A DNA stretch of 64,000 nucleotides from Polynucleobacter yangtzensis (GTDB taxonomy: Bacteria > Pseudomonadota > Gammaproteobacteria > Burkholderiales > Burkholderiaceae): positions 71,770 through 135,769 of the forward strand of contig NZ_LOJI01000035.1 in the NCBI RefSeq assembly GCF_001595965.1, written 5' to 3'. The position numbers and the translations under genes are program-made. Positions 8,732 through 17,307 of the stretch are shown here, in pieces (within the stretch, counting starts at the first letter, position 1; each line of letters starts with the position of its first letter). The notes below the pieces were generated by a model. It ran no database searches. It was not told the DNA's origin and saw only the letters and a list, made by a program, of their open reading frames with translations.

Positions 8732-9772
8732 GTGGCATTGCCGCAAACTCCTGAATCGAATCCCATTGATTATATCGATGATGAGGATTTCATCTCCTTA
8801 GAAATACCTTTGGAGATGGCTGGCGAGCGCTTGGACAAGGTACTGGCGGGCTCTTTGCCAGATTATTCGCGAAATCGTCTCAAGGCTTGGGTTGAGGCTG
8901 GGGCGGTTATGGTCGATGGAAAGGTCACCAAAGCCCGCTATCTCCTTAGGGGTGGTGAGAGTATTAAGGTGTTTCCACAGGAAATGCCTGAGCAATTTGC
9001 ATTTAGCCCAGAAAATATCCCTCTAGATGTGGTTTATGAGGATGAAGACATTATTGTGGTTAATAAACCGCCTGGTTTAGTGGTTCACCCAGCTGCTGGG
9101 AACTGGTCCGGCACTTTGCTAAATGGACTCCTTTTTCACTATCCTGAGCTAAAAATGCTTCCTAGGGCAGGCATTGTTCATCGTTTAGATAAAGACACGT
9201 CAGGCTTGATGGTGGTGGCAAGAACATCACAAGCGCAAACCTCCTTAGTGCGCCAATTGCAAGATAGAACAGTAGGGCGTCGCTATTTAGCTTGGGTTTG
9301 GGGGGATGCGCCAAGTCAAGGGAAGGTTTTGGCTTCCGTTGGTCGTGATCAACGGGATCGCCTCAAAATGGCTGCAGGCAGCCCGCAAGGTAAGCCCGCG
9401 GCTACTTTGTTTCGTCGTTTATCCAAAGGGCTTGTAAAGGGGTCCCCGGTCACTCTGTTGGAGTGCCGACTAGAAACTGGACGTACTCATCAAATTCGAG
9501 TTCACCTAGAGTCACTAGGATTTCCATTGGTGGGCGATCCCGTCTATCGGAAAAAGACACCAGGAGTAGCAAAAGATATTCAATTTAGTCGTCAGGCCTT
9601 GCATGCTTTTGCATTGAGTCTTCAGCATCCAGTGAAAAACGAATTGATGACTTGGTTTCGACTACCACCACAGGACATATTAGATTTGTTGCCTCAATTA
9701 GAGATGGACGATGAAGTGCTTCCCAAAGAGGCTGTGGTCCTAGCCTCTATACAAAATGAATCACAAACATGA
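8732..9772 (+). CDS. rluD: 23S rRNA pseudouridine synthase RluD
   Basis: 346 residues: N-terminal S4 RNA-binding domain (ERLDKVLAGSLPDYSRNRLKAWVEAGAV) followed by an RsuA/RluA-type catalytic domain. The catalytic aspartate is in GIVHRLDKDTSGLMVVA, and ETGRTHQIRVHLESLG is the conserved C-terminal motif. RluD isomerises uridines in helix 69 of 23S rRNA. The start is a GTG at 8732, with AAAGG about 11 bases upstream. Divergent from bamD and coupled to pgeF by an ATGA overlap, as in many proteobacteria. Confidence 0.93.
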   Translation: MALPQTPESNPIDYIDDEDFISLEIPLEMAGERLDKVLAGSLPDYSRNRLKAWVEAGAVMVDGKVTKARYLLRGGESIKVFPQEMPEQFAFSPENIPLDVVYEDEDIIVVNKPPGLVVHPAAGNWSGTLLNGLLFHYPELKMLPRAGIVHRLDKDTSGLMVVARTSQAQTSLVRQLQDRTVGRRYLAWVWGDAPSQGKVLASVGRDQRDRLKMAAGSPQGKPAATLFRRLSKGLVKGSPVTLLECRLETGRTHQIRVHLESLGFPLVGDPVYRKKTPGVAKDIQFSRQALHAFALSLQHPVKNELMTWFRLPPQDILDLLPQLEMDDEVLPKEAVVLASIQNESQT

Positions 9773-10530
9773 GCCTAATAAACCCTCAGTGGCAAGTGCC
9801 AGCTTCTGTAAAAGCGCAAGTTAGTACGCGAACTGGTGGGGTGAGTGCATCTCCCTTTGAATCTTTAAACTTGGGCGATCATGTCGGCGACCATATTGAA
9901 AACGTATTGGCAAATAGGGCAATCTTCACCAAGACCCTGCCTAATAAGCCTTTGTGGCTAAAGCAAACACACAGCACGGTAGTAAGCACCCCTGAAACAC
10001 GTAAAACAAAATCTGGCGATGTGATCGATGCTGATGCATCAGTCACTAATATCGCGAACGAGGTCCTGGTGATCATGACTGCGGATTGTTTGCCAGCGTT
10101 GTTTACTAATTCAAAAGGAACTGTTGTTGGTGCAGCCCATGCAGGATGGAGAGGGCTTTGCGCTGGAGTTTTGGAAAACACCGTCGCTGAAATGCTTCGC
10201 CTATCTAAAGAAAGCTCGGCATCTGATTTGCTAGTCTGGCTCGGTCCTGCAATAGGGCCAGAGTCATTTGAAGTGGGCGAAGATGTTGTAAAGGCGTTTA
10301 GAGATTCTGGGTTACCTTTTTCAGAGGAGGCATTTCAGCCTATTGCTGGTAAATCTGGAAAATTTTTAGCTGATATTTATCGTTTGGCTGGCGATCGTCT
10401 GGAAGCCTGTGGAGTGACATCAATATTCGGCGGTGAATACTGCACTGTGAGAGATAGTGAGCAGTTTTTCTCATACCGACGTGATGGTGAAACAGGCAGA
10501 TTTGCTTCTGCTATCTGGATAGCAAAATAA
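9769..10530 (+). CDS. pgeF: Polyphenol oxidase/purine nucleoside phosphorylase family protein (PgeF/YfiH)
   Basis: 253-residue Cu-oxidase_4/laccase-domain protein. Conserved metal-site motifs are visible: LKQTHSTVV, TADCLPALF and AAHAGWRGLCAGVLE. Family members act on purine nucleosides; E. coli YfiH has also been linked to editing of peptidoglycan precursors. The start overlaps the rluD stop by ATGA, which is the classical rluD-yfiH arrangement. No signal peptide, so cytoplasmic. Confidence 0.9.
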   Translation: MSLINPQWQVPASVKAQVSTRTGGVSASPFESLNLGDHVGDHIENVLANRAIFTKTLPNKPLWLKQTHSTVVSTPETRKTKSGDVIDADASVTNIANEVLVIMTADCLPALFTNSKGTVVGAAHAGWRGLCAGVLENTVAEMLRLSKESSASDLLVWLGPAIGPESFEVGEDVVKAFRDSGLPFSEEAFQPIAGKSGKFLADIYRLAGDRLEACGVTSIFGGEYCTVRDSEQFFSYRRDGETGRFASAIWIAK

Positions 10531-10646
10531 TTAACACATCATTCTATGAGGGTAACTACTAGATTCTCTCTAGGGCTAGGGTTATTGCGTATAACTCTAT
10601 AGTGCTTATGGGCGGAGAATGTCTCTAACTAATTGAAGAGACTATT

Positions 10647-12284
10647 ATGTTTGCAGGCATGAATACCGGTGCAACGCCTTCTTTGGCGCCGCATCATATG
10701 GCGCTAATTCCGCCAGAGCGTTTATCTGAAATTCAAAAAGAATATTTCACGGAACTAGCGCACATCGCAACCAATCCTGAAGCGATTGAAGTTAAAGATC
10801 GTCGTTTTGCAGGAAAGGCATGGCACTCCTCATGGAGCAAAGTCATTGCCGCAACTTACTTGCTGAACTCTAAGCATTTAATGGCTTTAGCTAAAGCCGT
10901 GGAAACCGACGAAAAGTCCAAACAGAAAATTCTGTTCACAACTGAGCAGATGATTGATGCGCTTTCACCATCCAACTTTATTGCTACCAACCCAGAAGTT
11001 CTGGAGAGCATCATCAGCTCCCAAGGTCAGTCCATTCAAAAAGGGATTGTGAACTTATTGGGGGATATGAAAAAAGGCAAGGTCTCTCAAACGGACGAGT
11101 CTGCCTTTGAGGTTGGAAAAAATATTGCCACAACCGAAGGTTATGTGGTGTTCCGCAATGATCTCTTTGAATTAATTCAATACACACCATTAACTGAGCA
11201 AGTATTTGAGCGCCCCTATTTAATGGTGCCCCCTTGCATTAATAAATACTACATTCTCGATTTGCAACCAGACAATTCGGTAGTTCGACATATGGTGAGC
11301 CAGGGTCACACCGTGTTCTTGGTGTCTTGGAAAAATCCAGATGCTTCCATGGCTGAGGTCAGCTGGGATGACTATGTTGGTAAGGGCGTCATTAAAGCGA
11401 TTGACGTAGTTAAAGATATTGGCGACACCAAACAAATCAATATCTTGGGATTCTGTGTTGGAGGCACCTTAACCACCTCCGCATTGGCGGTGTTGGCGGC
11501 GCGCGATGAGCATCCGGCTGCTAGCTTGACCCTATTTACTACCTTATTAGATTTCACCAATACAGGCATTCTGGATGTCTTTATTGATGAAGGCATGGTC
11601 GAGATGCGTGAGAACACCATCGGCGGCAAGGGCGGCAAGTACGGCATGATGTCTGGCTTAGACTTGGGCAATACCTTCTCTTTCTTGCGCCCCAATGATT
11701 TGGTGTGGAATTACGTTGTAGAGAATTATCTGAAAGGAAATTCGCCGCCACCATTTGATTTGCTTTATTGGAATGGCGATTCAACAAACTTGCCTGGTGC
11801 AATGTATTGCTGGTATTTGCGTCACACTTATTTGCAAAATGATTTGGTAAAACCAGGCAAAGTCAAAATTTGTGGCGAGAAGATTGATCTCGGCAAAATT
11901 AAGTGCCCAGCATATTTATATGCGTCACAAGAGGATCATATTGTTCCTTGGCAATCAGCTTATGAATCCACTCATATTCTTAAAGGCAAAAACCGATTTG
12001 TTTTAGGTGCTTCAGGACACATTGCCGGTGTAATTAATCCGCCAGCAAAAAACAAGCGCTATTACTTTGAAAACAATAAGCTTGCGCCTACAGCAGCAGA
12101 GTGGCTAGAGGGCGCCAAACAAATTCCTGGAAGCTGGTGGCCTGATTACACCAAATGGCTTGAACAATTTGGTGGCGAGAAGAAATCAGCAAGCGTTACC
12201 TTTGGTAATGCCAAGTACAAAAAAATGGAAGCAGCGCCTGGTGTGTATGTCAAAGAAAAAGCAACGCCGGAACTCGATAAATAA
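10647..12284 (+). CDS. phaC: Class I poly(3-hydroxyalkanoate) synthase PhaC
   Basis: 545 residues. The lipase-like box NILGFCVGGTL carries the nucleophilic cysteine near residue 269; an Asp in the SQEDHIVPW stretch and a His in GASGHIAGVINPP complete the triad. PhaC polymerises (R)-3-hydroxybutyryl-CoA into granule polymer. PhaB follows after 29 bases and supplies the monomer. A GAAGAG ribosome site lies just before the ATG. The 116-base region upstream probably holds the operon promoter, but I could not fix convincing -35/-10 boxes. Confidence 0.95.
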   Translation: MFAGMNTGATPSLAPHHMALIPPERLSEIQKEYFTELAHIATNPEAIEVKDRRFAGKAWHSSWSKVIAATYLLNSKHLMALAKAVETDEKSKQKILFTTEQMIDALSPSNFIATNPEVLESIISSQGQSIQKGIVNLLGDMKKGKVSQTDESAFEVGKNIATTEGYVVFRNDLFELIQYTPLTEQVFERPYLMVPPCINKYYILDLQPDNSVVRHMVSQGHTVFLVSWKNPDASMAEVSWDDYVGKGVIKAIDVVKDIGDTKQINILGFCVGGTLTTSALAVLAARDEHPAASLTLFTTLLDFTNTGILDVFIDEGMVEMRENTIGGKGGKYGMMSGLDLGNTFSFLRPNDLVWNYVVENYLKGNSPPPFDLLYWNGDSTNLPGAMYCWYLRHTYLQNDLVKPGKVKICGEKIDLGKIKCPAYLYASQEDHIVPWQSAYESTHILKGKNRFVLGASGHIAGVINPPAKNKRYYFENNKLAPTAAEWLEGAKQIPGSWWPDYTKWLEQFGGEKKSASVTFGNAKYKKMEAAPGVYVKEKATPELDK

Positions 12285-12313
12285 TTAACGAAGGTTTTTA
12301 AAAGGGGAAAGTA

Positions 12314-13054
12314 ATGTCTCAAAAAGTCGCATATGTAACTGGTGGTATGGGTGGTATTGGTACCGCTATTTGTCAACGTCTTGCTAAAGACGGCTTTAAG
12401 GTGATCGCTGGTTGTGGTCCAAATTCACCACGTAAGGACCGTTGGCTGGGTGAACAAAAGGCCCTTGGTTACGACTTCATTGCTTCTGAAGGTAACGTTT
12501 CTGACTGGGATAGCACGGTAGCTGCCTTTGAAAAGGTTAAAGCTGAAGTCGGTCGTGTAGATGTTTTGGTGAATAACGCAGGTATTACACGTGATAGCGT
12601 ATTCCGCAAGATGACTCCAGATGCATGGAAAGCCGTTATTGATACCAACCTCAATTCATTATTTAACGTAACCAAACAGGTTATCGATGGCATGGTTGAT
12701 AACAACTGGGGCCGCATTATTAACATTTCTTCTGTGAACGGTCAAAAAGGCCAGTTTGGTCAATGCAACTATTCAACCGCAAAAGCAGGCTTACATGGCT
12801 TCACAATGGCTTTGGCTCAAGAGGTAGCTACTAAAGGCGTTACAGTGAACACTGTATCTCCTGGTTATATCGGTACAGATATGGTTAAAGCAATCCGTGA
12901 AGATGTTTTAGAGAAGATTGTTTCTGGCATCCCTGTAAAACGTTTAGGCACTCCTGAAGAAATCGCGTCAATTTGCTGCTGGATTGCATCTGAAGATGGT
13001 GGTTACGCTACTGGTGCTGATTTCTCATTAAACGGTGGTATTCATACCGGCTAA
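12314..13054 (+). CDS. phaB: Acetoacetyl-CoA reductase PhaB
   Basis: 246-residue short-chain dehydrogenase. NADPH-binding glycine motif TGGMGGIG lies at residues 9-16, NNAG follows, and the catalytic Ser...Tyr-x-x-x-Lys set is in INISSVNGQ and NYSTAKAG. It reduces acetoacetyl-CoA to (R)-3-hydroxybutyryl-CoA for PhaC. A strong AAAGGGGAAAGTA ribosome site precedes the ATG. Together with phaC it forms the PHA synthesis operon; the thiolase that feeds it is 2 kb downstream. Confidence 0.95.
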   Translation: MSQKVAYVTGGMGGIGTAICQRLAKDGFKVIAGCGPNSPRKDRWLGEQKALGYDFIASEGNVSDWDSTVAAFEKVKAEVGRVDVLVNNAGITRDSVFRKMTPDAWKAVIDTNLNSLFNVTKQVIDGMVDNNWGRIINISSVNGQKGQFGQCNYSTAKAGLHGFTMALAQEVATKGVTVNTVSPGYIGTDMVKAIREDVLEKIVSGIPVKRLGTPEEIASICCWIASEDGGYATGADFSLNGGIHTG

Positions 13055-13056
13055 TA

Positions 13057-13072
13057 TTGCACTGCAGCAATT
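13057..13072. promoter_or_regulatory. TGC-rich inverted repeat before phaR, candidate regulator site
   Basis: ATTGC-ACTGCA-GCAAT is an inverted repeat with 5-bp arms and a CTGCAG centre, located just after phaB and upstream of phaR. PhaR-type repressors are known to bind TGC/GCA-rich dyads and to regulate their own gene, so this is a candidate operator. Similar TGCAGT-containing pieces occur near 13151 and 15144. The assignment is only suggestive. Confidence 0.3.
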
Positions 13073-13172
13073 ATTAGAGTATTTGTAGTGCGCAACACAG
13101 CGTATTTACCTTTTGGTCAAACTAGGAATAAACTACGCTGATGTTGCGATGCAGTAAAGAGTAAGGATAAAA

Positions 13173-13733
13173 ATGGTAACCCGTGCAAAACGAGCAGGCG
13201 AAGATCGGCTCATTAAGAAATACCCAAATCGTCGTCTCTACGATACACAGACAAGCACCTATGTCACGCTGTCAGACATCAAGAATCTAGTGATGGGCAA
13301 TGAAGTCTTCAAGGTGGTTGATGCTAAGACTGAAGAAGACTTAACTCGTAACATCTTGTTGCAAATTATTCTTGAGGAAGAGGCTGGCGGTGCGCCCGTG
13401 TTCTCATCCCAAATGCTTTCACAAATCATTCGCTTCTATGGAAATTCCATGCAGGGCTTGATGGGTAATTATCTTGAGAAGACCATGCAATCATTTGTGG
13501 ATATCCACAATAAGCTTGGTGATCAAACCAAAGGTTTGGGTACTGGCAGCACTCCAGAGGCCTGGTCTCAGATGATGAACTTGCAGAACCCTCTCATGCA
13601 AGGTTTGATGGGTAACTACATGGAGCAGAGTAAGGACCTCTTCATTAAGATGCAAGAGCAAATGCAGGGTTCTCAGAATCTTTTTGGCAACTTCCCATTT
13701 ACGCCTCAGCCCAATAAAACTGAAAAAGAATAG
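13173..13733 (+). CDS. phaR: PHA synthesis repressor PhaR
   Basis: 186 residues. The N-terminal DNA-binding domain is the conserved [22 protein letters not shown] stretch (about 12-33), followed by the PHB accumulation regulatory domain. PhaR binds both DNA and polymer granules and represses phasin genes until polymer is present. The C-terminal part contains a repeated element: MQGLMGNY occurs at residues 93-100 and again at 142-149. AAGGATAAAA precedes the ATG. rimO follows after two bases. Confidence 0.93.
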   Translation: MVTRAKRAGEDRLIKKYPNRRLYDTQTSTYVTLSDIKNLVMGNEVFKVVDAKTEEDLTRNILLQIILEEEAGGAPVFSSQMLSQIIRFYGNSMQGLMGNYLEKTMQSFVDIHNKLGDQTKGLGTGSTPEAWSQMMNLQNPLMQGLMGNYMEQSKDLFIKMQEQMQGSQNLFGNFPFTPQPNKTEKE

Positions 13734-13735
13734 TT

Positions 13736-15094
13736 GTGGCTGGAAAAATAGGATTTGTATCCTTAGGTTGTCCTAAGGCGCTAGTTGATTCAGAACTCAT
13801 TCTCACGCAACTGAGTGCTGAGGGCTACGAGACTGCTAAAGATTATTCTGGTGCAGATCTAGTGGTGGTTAATACCTGCGGCTTTATAGATTCCGCAGTT
13901 GAAGAAAGTCTTTCTGCAATCGGTGAGGCTCTTGCTGAAAATGGCAAGGTGATTGTTACTGGTTGCTTGGGTGCCAGAAAGAATGCAGATGGCTCTGATC
14001 TTATTCAGAGTATTCACCCTAAAGTCCTTGCTGTTACAGGGCCGCACGCTACAGATGAAGTAATGCAAGCTATTCATTTGCATCTTCCCAAGCCACATGA
14101 TCCATTTATAGATTTAGTTTCGCCGGCTGGCGTAAAGCTGACTCCTAAGCATTACGCTTATCTCAAGATTAGCGAAGGCTGCAATCATCGCTGTACTTTT
14201 TGCATCATCCCAAACATGCGCGGCGATTTGGTATCGCGTCCAATTGGTGAAGTATTGCTTGAGGCAAAGCGTTTATTTGAGTCGGGCGTAAAAGAATTAT
14301 TGGTTGTTTCTCAAGACACTAGTGCATATGGCGTTGATATTCAGTACCGCACTGGTTTCTGGGATGGTAAGCCTGTTAAAACCAAAATGTTTGATTTGGT
14401 AAACGCCTTAAATCAAATCGCGCGTGAACATCAAGCCTGGGTGAGATTGCACTATGTCTATCCTTATCCGCATGTGGATGATGTGCTGCCACTGATGGCA
14501 GAGTTCTCAGAGCATGGTTACGGTGTTTTGCCTTACTTGGATATTCCGTTGCAGCATGCGCATCCCGACGTTCTGAAACGTATGAAGCGTCCAGCTAGCG
14601 GCGAAAAAAATATAGAACGCATCATGTCTTGGCGTAAAGCTTGTCCTGATTTGGTCATCAGAAGTACTTTCATTGCAGGCTTTCCTGGTGAGACTGAGGA
14701 AGAGTTCGAGTATTTACTCAACTTCTTGGATGAGGCGCAAATTGATAGAGCCGGTTGCTTTGCTTATTCGCCAGTAGATGGCGCTACAGCAAACCAGCTA
14801 GACAACCCCGTCCCGGATGAAATTCGTGAGGAACGACGTGCCCGCTTTATGGCAAAAGCAGAAGAAATCTCTATAAAACGACTTGCTAAAAAAATAGGCA
14901 AGCGCGTTCAGGTCATTGTTGATCGCGTGGATGAATCAGGGGGAATCGGCAGAACTATTGGCGATGCCCCTGAAATTGATGGTTTGGTGAGGGTTTTGCC
15001 TGCCAGTAAGCCCTCTAAACGCTATCGTTCCGGCGAAATCATCCGTGCAACAGTCATTAGCTCCCAAGGGCATGACCTAATAGCCGAAACTTGA
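13736..15094 (+). CDS. rimO: Ribosomal protein S12 methylthiotransferase RimO
   Basis: 452 residues with three domains in order: N-terminal UPF0004 cluster domain ([13 protein letters not shown]), radical-SAM domain with CNHRCTFC binding the SAM cluster, and C-terminal TRAM domain. RimO methylthiolates the conserved aspartate of ribosomal protein S12. The LGCPKxxVDSE variant and the residues around the radical-SAM cysteines fit RimO rather than MiaB. It starts at GTG 13736, two bases after phaR, so it sits in the PHA regulator transcript without obvious functional reason. Confidence 0.94.
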   Translation: MAGKIGFVSLGCPKALVDSELILTQLSAEGYETAKDYSGADLVVVNTCGFIDSAVEESLSAIGEALAENGKVIVTGCLGARKNADGSDLIQSIHPKVLAVTGPHATDEVMQAIHLHLPKPHDPFIDLVSPAGVKLTPKHYAYLKISEGCNHRCTFCIIPNMRGDLVSRPIGEVLLEAKRLFESGVKELLVVSQDTSAYGVDIQYRTGFWDGKPVKTKMFDLVNALNQIAREHQAWVRLHYVYPYPHVDDVLPLMAEFSEHGYGVLPYLDIPLQHAHPDVLKRMKRPASGEKNIERIMSWRKACPDLVIRSTFIAGFPGETEEEFEYLLNFLDEAQIDRAGCFAYSPVDGATANQLDNPVPDEIREERRARFMAKAEEISIKRLAKKIGKRVQVIVDRVDESGGIGRTIGDAPEIDGLVRVLPASKPSKRYRSGEIIRATVISSQGHDLIAET

Positions 15095-15152
15095 CGAATC
15101 GAATAAAACTATTAGTTGGATTGCTTATTTGGTAATTATTTAGTGCAGTGTC

Positions 15153-15169
15153 AGCCCAATAAAAGGGCT
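15153..15169. other. Small hairpin upstream of the thiolase gene
   Basis: AGCCC-AATAAAA-GGGCT forms a 5-bp stem with a 7-base loop in the leader before bktB. There is no T-run, so it is not a classical terminator. Role unknown. Confidence 0.3.
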
Positions 15170-15186
15170 TAGCAAAGGGGATTGAT

Positions 15187-16371
15187 ATGAGTCGTGAAGT
15201 CGTTGTCTTAAGTGCAGTACGTTCTGCAATTGGCACTTTTAATGGTTCACTTAGCAGCTTTGAGCCTTCTGAGCTCGGCGGCATTGTGATGAAAGAGGCC
15301 GTTGCACGCTCTGGTGTAGATCCAGCGTTAATTAATTATGTGACCGTAGGAAATACGATTCCTACAGATAGTCGCTACGCTTATGTTGCTCGAGTAGCAT
15401 CGATTCAAGCGGGTCTTCCAATGGAATCCGTTGCGATGGCCTTGAATCGTTTATGCAGCTCCGGCTTGCAAGCGATCGTGACCACTGCTCAGCAAATTAT
15501 GTTGGGTGATTGTGATTATGGTGTTGGCGGTGGCGTTGAGGTAATGTCACGCGGCATGTATGGTTCACCAGCAATGCGCAGCGGTGCACGTATGGGTGAT
15601 ACCAAGATGCTTGACTTGATGGTTGCTGTTTTAACTGACCCATTTGGCGTTGGCCATATGGGCGTTACAGCAGAAAACCTGGTTGAGAAATGGAAGCTCA
15701 CCCGTGAAGAGCAAGATGCTCTTGCGGTTGAATCCCATCGTCGTGCTGCGAATGCAATTAAAGAAGGCCGTTTCAAATCTCAGATCGTTCCAATCACCAT
15801 CAAAACCCGTAAGGGTGATGTAGTGTTTGATACTGATGAGCACGTCAAGCCAGATACCACTTTGGAAACACTTGGCAAGATGAAGGCCGTGTTTAAGAAA
15901 GAAGGCGGTTCTGTTACTGCTGGTAACGCATCAGGCATTAATGATGGTGCTGCATTCTTCGTCTTGGCAGATGCTGAGACGGCTAAAAAAGCCGGACACA
16001 AGCCAATCGCACGTTTAGTATCTTATGCAGTTGCTGGTGTGCCAAACCACATCATGGGTGAAGGCCCAATTCCTGCAACTAAATTGGCTCTCGAGCGCGC
16101 TGGCCTCAAATTGGATCAAATTGATGTGATTGAGTCTAACGAAGCTTTTGCTGCGCAAGCTTTGGCTGTGACTAAGGGCTTGGGTTTAGACCCAGCTAAG
16201 ACCAACGTGAATGGTGGGGCGATTGCATTGGGCCACCCAATTGGTTGTTCTGGTGCGGCCATTGCAACCAAGGCAATTCATGAGCTACACCGTGTTCAAG
16301 GTAAATATGCTTTGGTAACAATGTGTATTGGTGGCGGTCAAGGTATTGCTACTATTTTTGAGCGTCTCTAA
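15187..16371 (+). CDS. bktB: Acetyl-CoA C-acetyltransferase / beta-ketothiolase (BktB-type)
   Basis: 394-residue thiolase. The acyl-accepting cysteine is in LNRLCSSGLQAI (about residue 90), the histidine in ALGHPIGCSG and the second cysteine in MCIGGGQG. The opening SREVVVLSAVRSAIGTF, the DTDEHV stretch and the ending QGIATIFERL match the BktB branch known from Ralstonia, which condenses acetyl-CoA with acetyl- or propionyl-CoA. It is the probable first step of PHA synthesis here. AAAGGGG lies 6-7 bases before the ATG. Confidence 0.92.
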   Translation: MSREVVVLSAVRSAIGTFNGSLSSFEPSELGGIVMKEAVARSGVDPALINYVTVGNTIPTDSRYAYVARVASIQAGLPMESVAMALNRLCSSGLQAIVTTAQQIMLGDCDYGVGGGVEVMSRGMYGSPAMRSGARMGDTKMLDLMVAVLTDPFGVGHMGVTAENLVEKWKLTREEQDALAVESHRRAANAIKEGRFKSQIVPITIKTRKGDVVFDTDEHVKPDTTLETLGKMKAVFKKEGGSVTAGNASGINDGAAFFVLADAETAKKAGHKPIARLVSYAVAGVPNHIMGEGPIPATKLALERAGLKLDQIDVIESNEAFAAQALAVTKGLGLDPAKTNVNGGAIALGHPIGCSGAAIATKAIHELHRVQGKYALVTMCIGGGQGIATIFERL

Positions 16372-16381
16372 AAGAATTACC

Positions 16382-16413
16382 CTGATCTCTTGGGTAAAAG
16401 CTTAAGAGATCAG
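16382..16413. other. Inverted repeat at the bktB/serB convergence
   Basis: CTGATCTCTT and AAGAGATCAG form a 10-bp stem around a 12-base loop. It overlaps the serB stop codon and lies just after bktB. There is no T-run on either side, so its role in ending transcription is doubtful. Confidence 0.4.
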
Positions 16414-17289
16414 TAGTAAAGCAGCATCTAAGCCGACTCGGTCAAAAGCCGCGTCGGCTTTTTCTTTGACAACAGGTTTTGCTTGGTAGGCAATGCTAAT
16501 ACCAGAGCCATTCATCATGATCAAATCATTTGCACCATCGCCCATGGTGATGGAATTTGCTTTAGTGCAACCAAGTCGTGCGCATGCGGCATCTAAATGA
16601 GCCGCCTTTGCTGCGCCATCGACGATGTCACCAAGTACTCTGCCGGTCAATTTGCCGTCAATAATTTCTAAGGTATTAGCTTGGGTTTGTTTGAAGCCTA
16701 ATTGCTGGCGTAACTTCTCTGTAAAGAAGGTAAACCCACCGGAAACTAAGAGTGTATAAATGCCGCGCTCATGGGCTCCAGCCAAAAGCTCAGCAGCACC
16801 AGGGTTAGGGCGCAGACGTTCTCGATAAACGGATTCAAGCGCATCTGCATGAACGCCTTCAAGGAGTGCCACACGCTTCCTAAGACTTTCTTGAAAGTCC
16901 TTGATTTCCCCACGCATGGTAGCTTCGGTAATTTCAGCTACTGCCGACTTCTTGCCAGTGAAATCTGCAATCTCATCAATGCATTCAATATTGATCAGTG
17001 TTGAGTCCATATCCATTGCGAGCACGCGAATATCTTGCGGCACGAGATCTGGTTTCAAGAAGCAGAGGTCAGCATTAAACCTTGCAGTTAAGGCGCGCAG
17101 TTGCTCACGTTGAGCTGTTTCAATATGCGCGTTTGATTCAAAACGTTCTGAAAAATAAGCACCATTGCTTACTTGGCCGCCAATGGAGTGCAGAGAGACG
17201 CCATGCTGCAAGGCTTGATCTTTTAGTGAAAAGATCAGTTTTTCAGATAAGGGGTCTCTGGATATCGCTACAAGTACTTGATTGCTCAT
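16402..17289 (-). CDS. serB: Phosphoserine phosphatase
   Basis: 295-residue HAD-superfamily enzyme. The nucleophile motif is AMDMDSTLINIECIDEIADF (about residues 92-111), motif II is LLVSGGFTFF and motif III/IV is ITMGDGANDLIMM. It hydrolyses phosphoserine in the last step of serine synthesis. The N-terminal 85 residues form a separate ACT-like or regulatory extension. It is 18 bases downstream of mfd on the same strand and is probably co-transcribed with it. Confidence 0.94.
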   Translation of the reverse strand: MSNQVLVAISRDPLSEKLIFSLKDQALQHGVSLHSIGGQVSNGAYFSERFESNAHIETAQREQLRALTARFNADLCFLKPDLVPQDIRVLAMDMDSTLINIECIDEIADFTGKKSAVAEITEATMRGEIKDFQESLRKRVALLEGVHADALESVYRERLRPNPGAAELLAGAHERGIYTLLVSGGFTFFTEKLRQQLGFKQTQANTLEIIDGKLTGRVLGDIVDGAAKAAHLDAACARLGCTKANSITMGDGANDLIMMNGSGISIAYQAKPVVKEKADAAFDRVGLDAALLLIS

Positions 17290-17307
17290 GGCTTAATCAT
17301 AATCGGA

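Noticed and set aside
16382-16413. Inverted repeat between bktB and serB as a rho-independent terminator
   Set aside because: Good stem, but no T-run on either strand and a 12-base loop; kept only as an inverted repeat.
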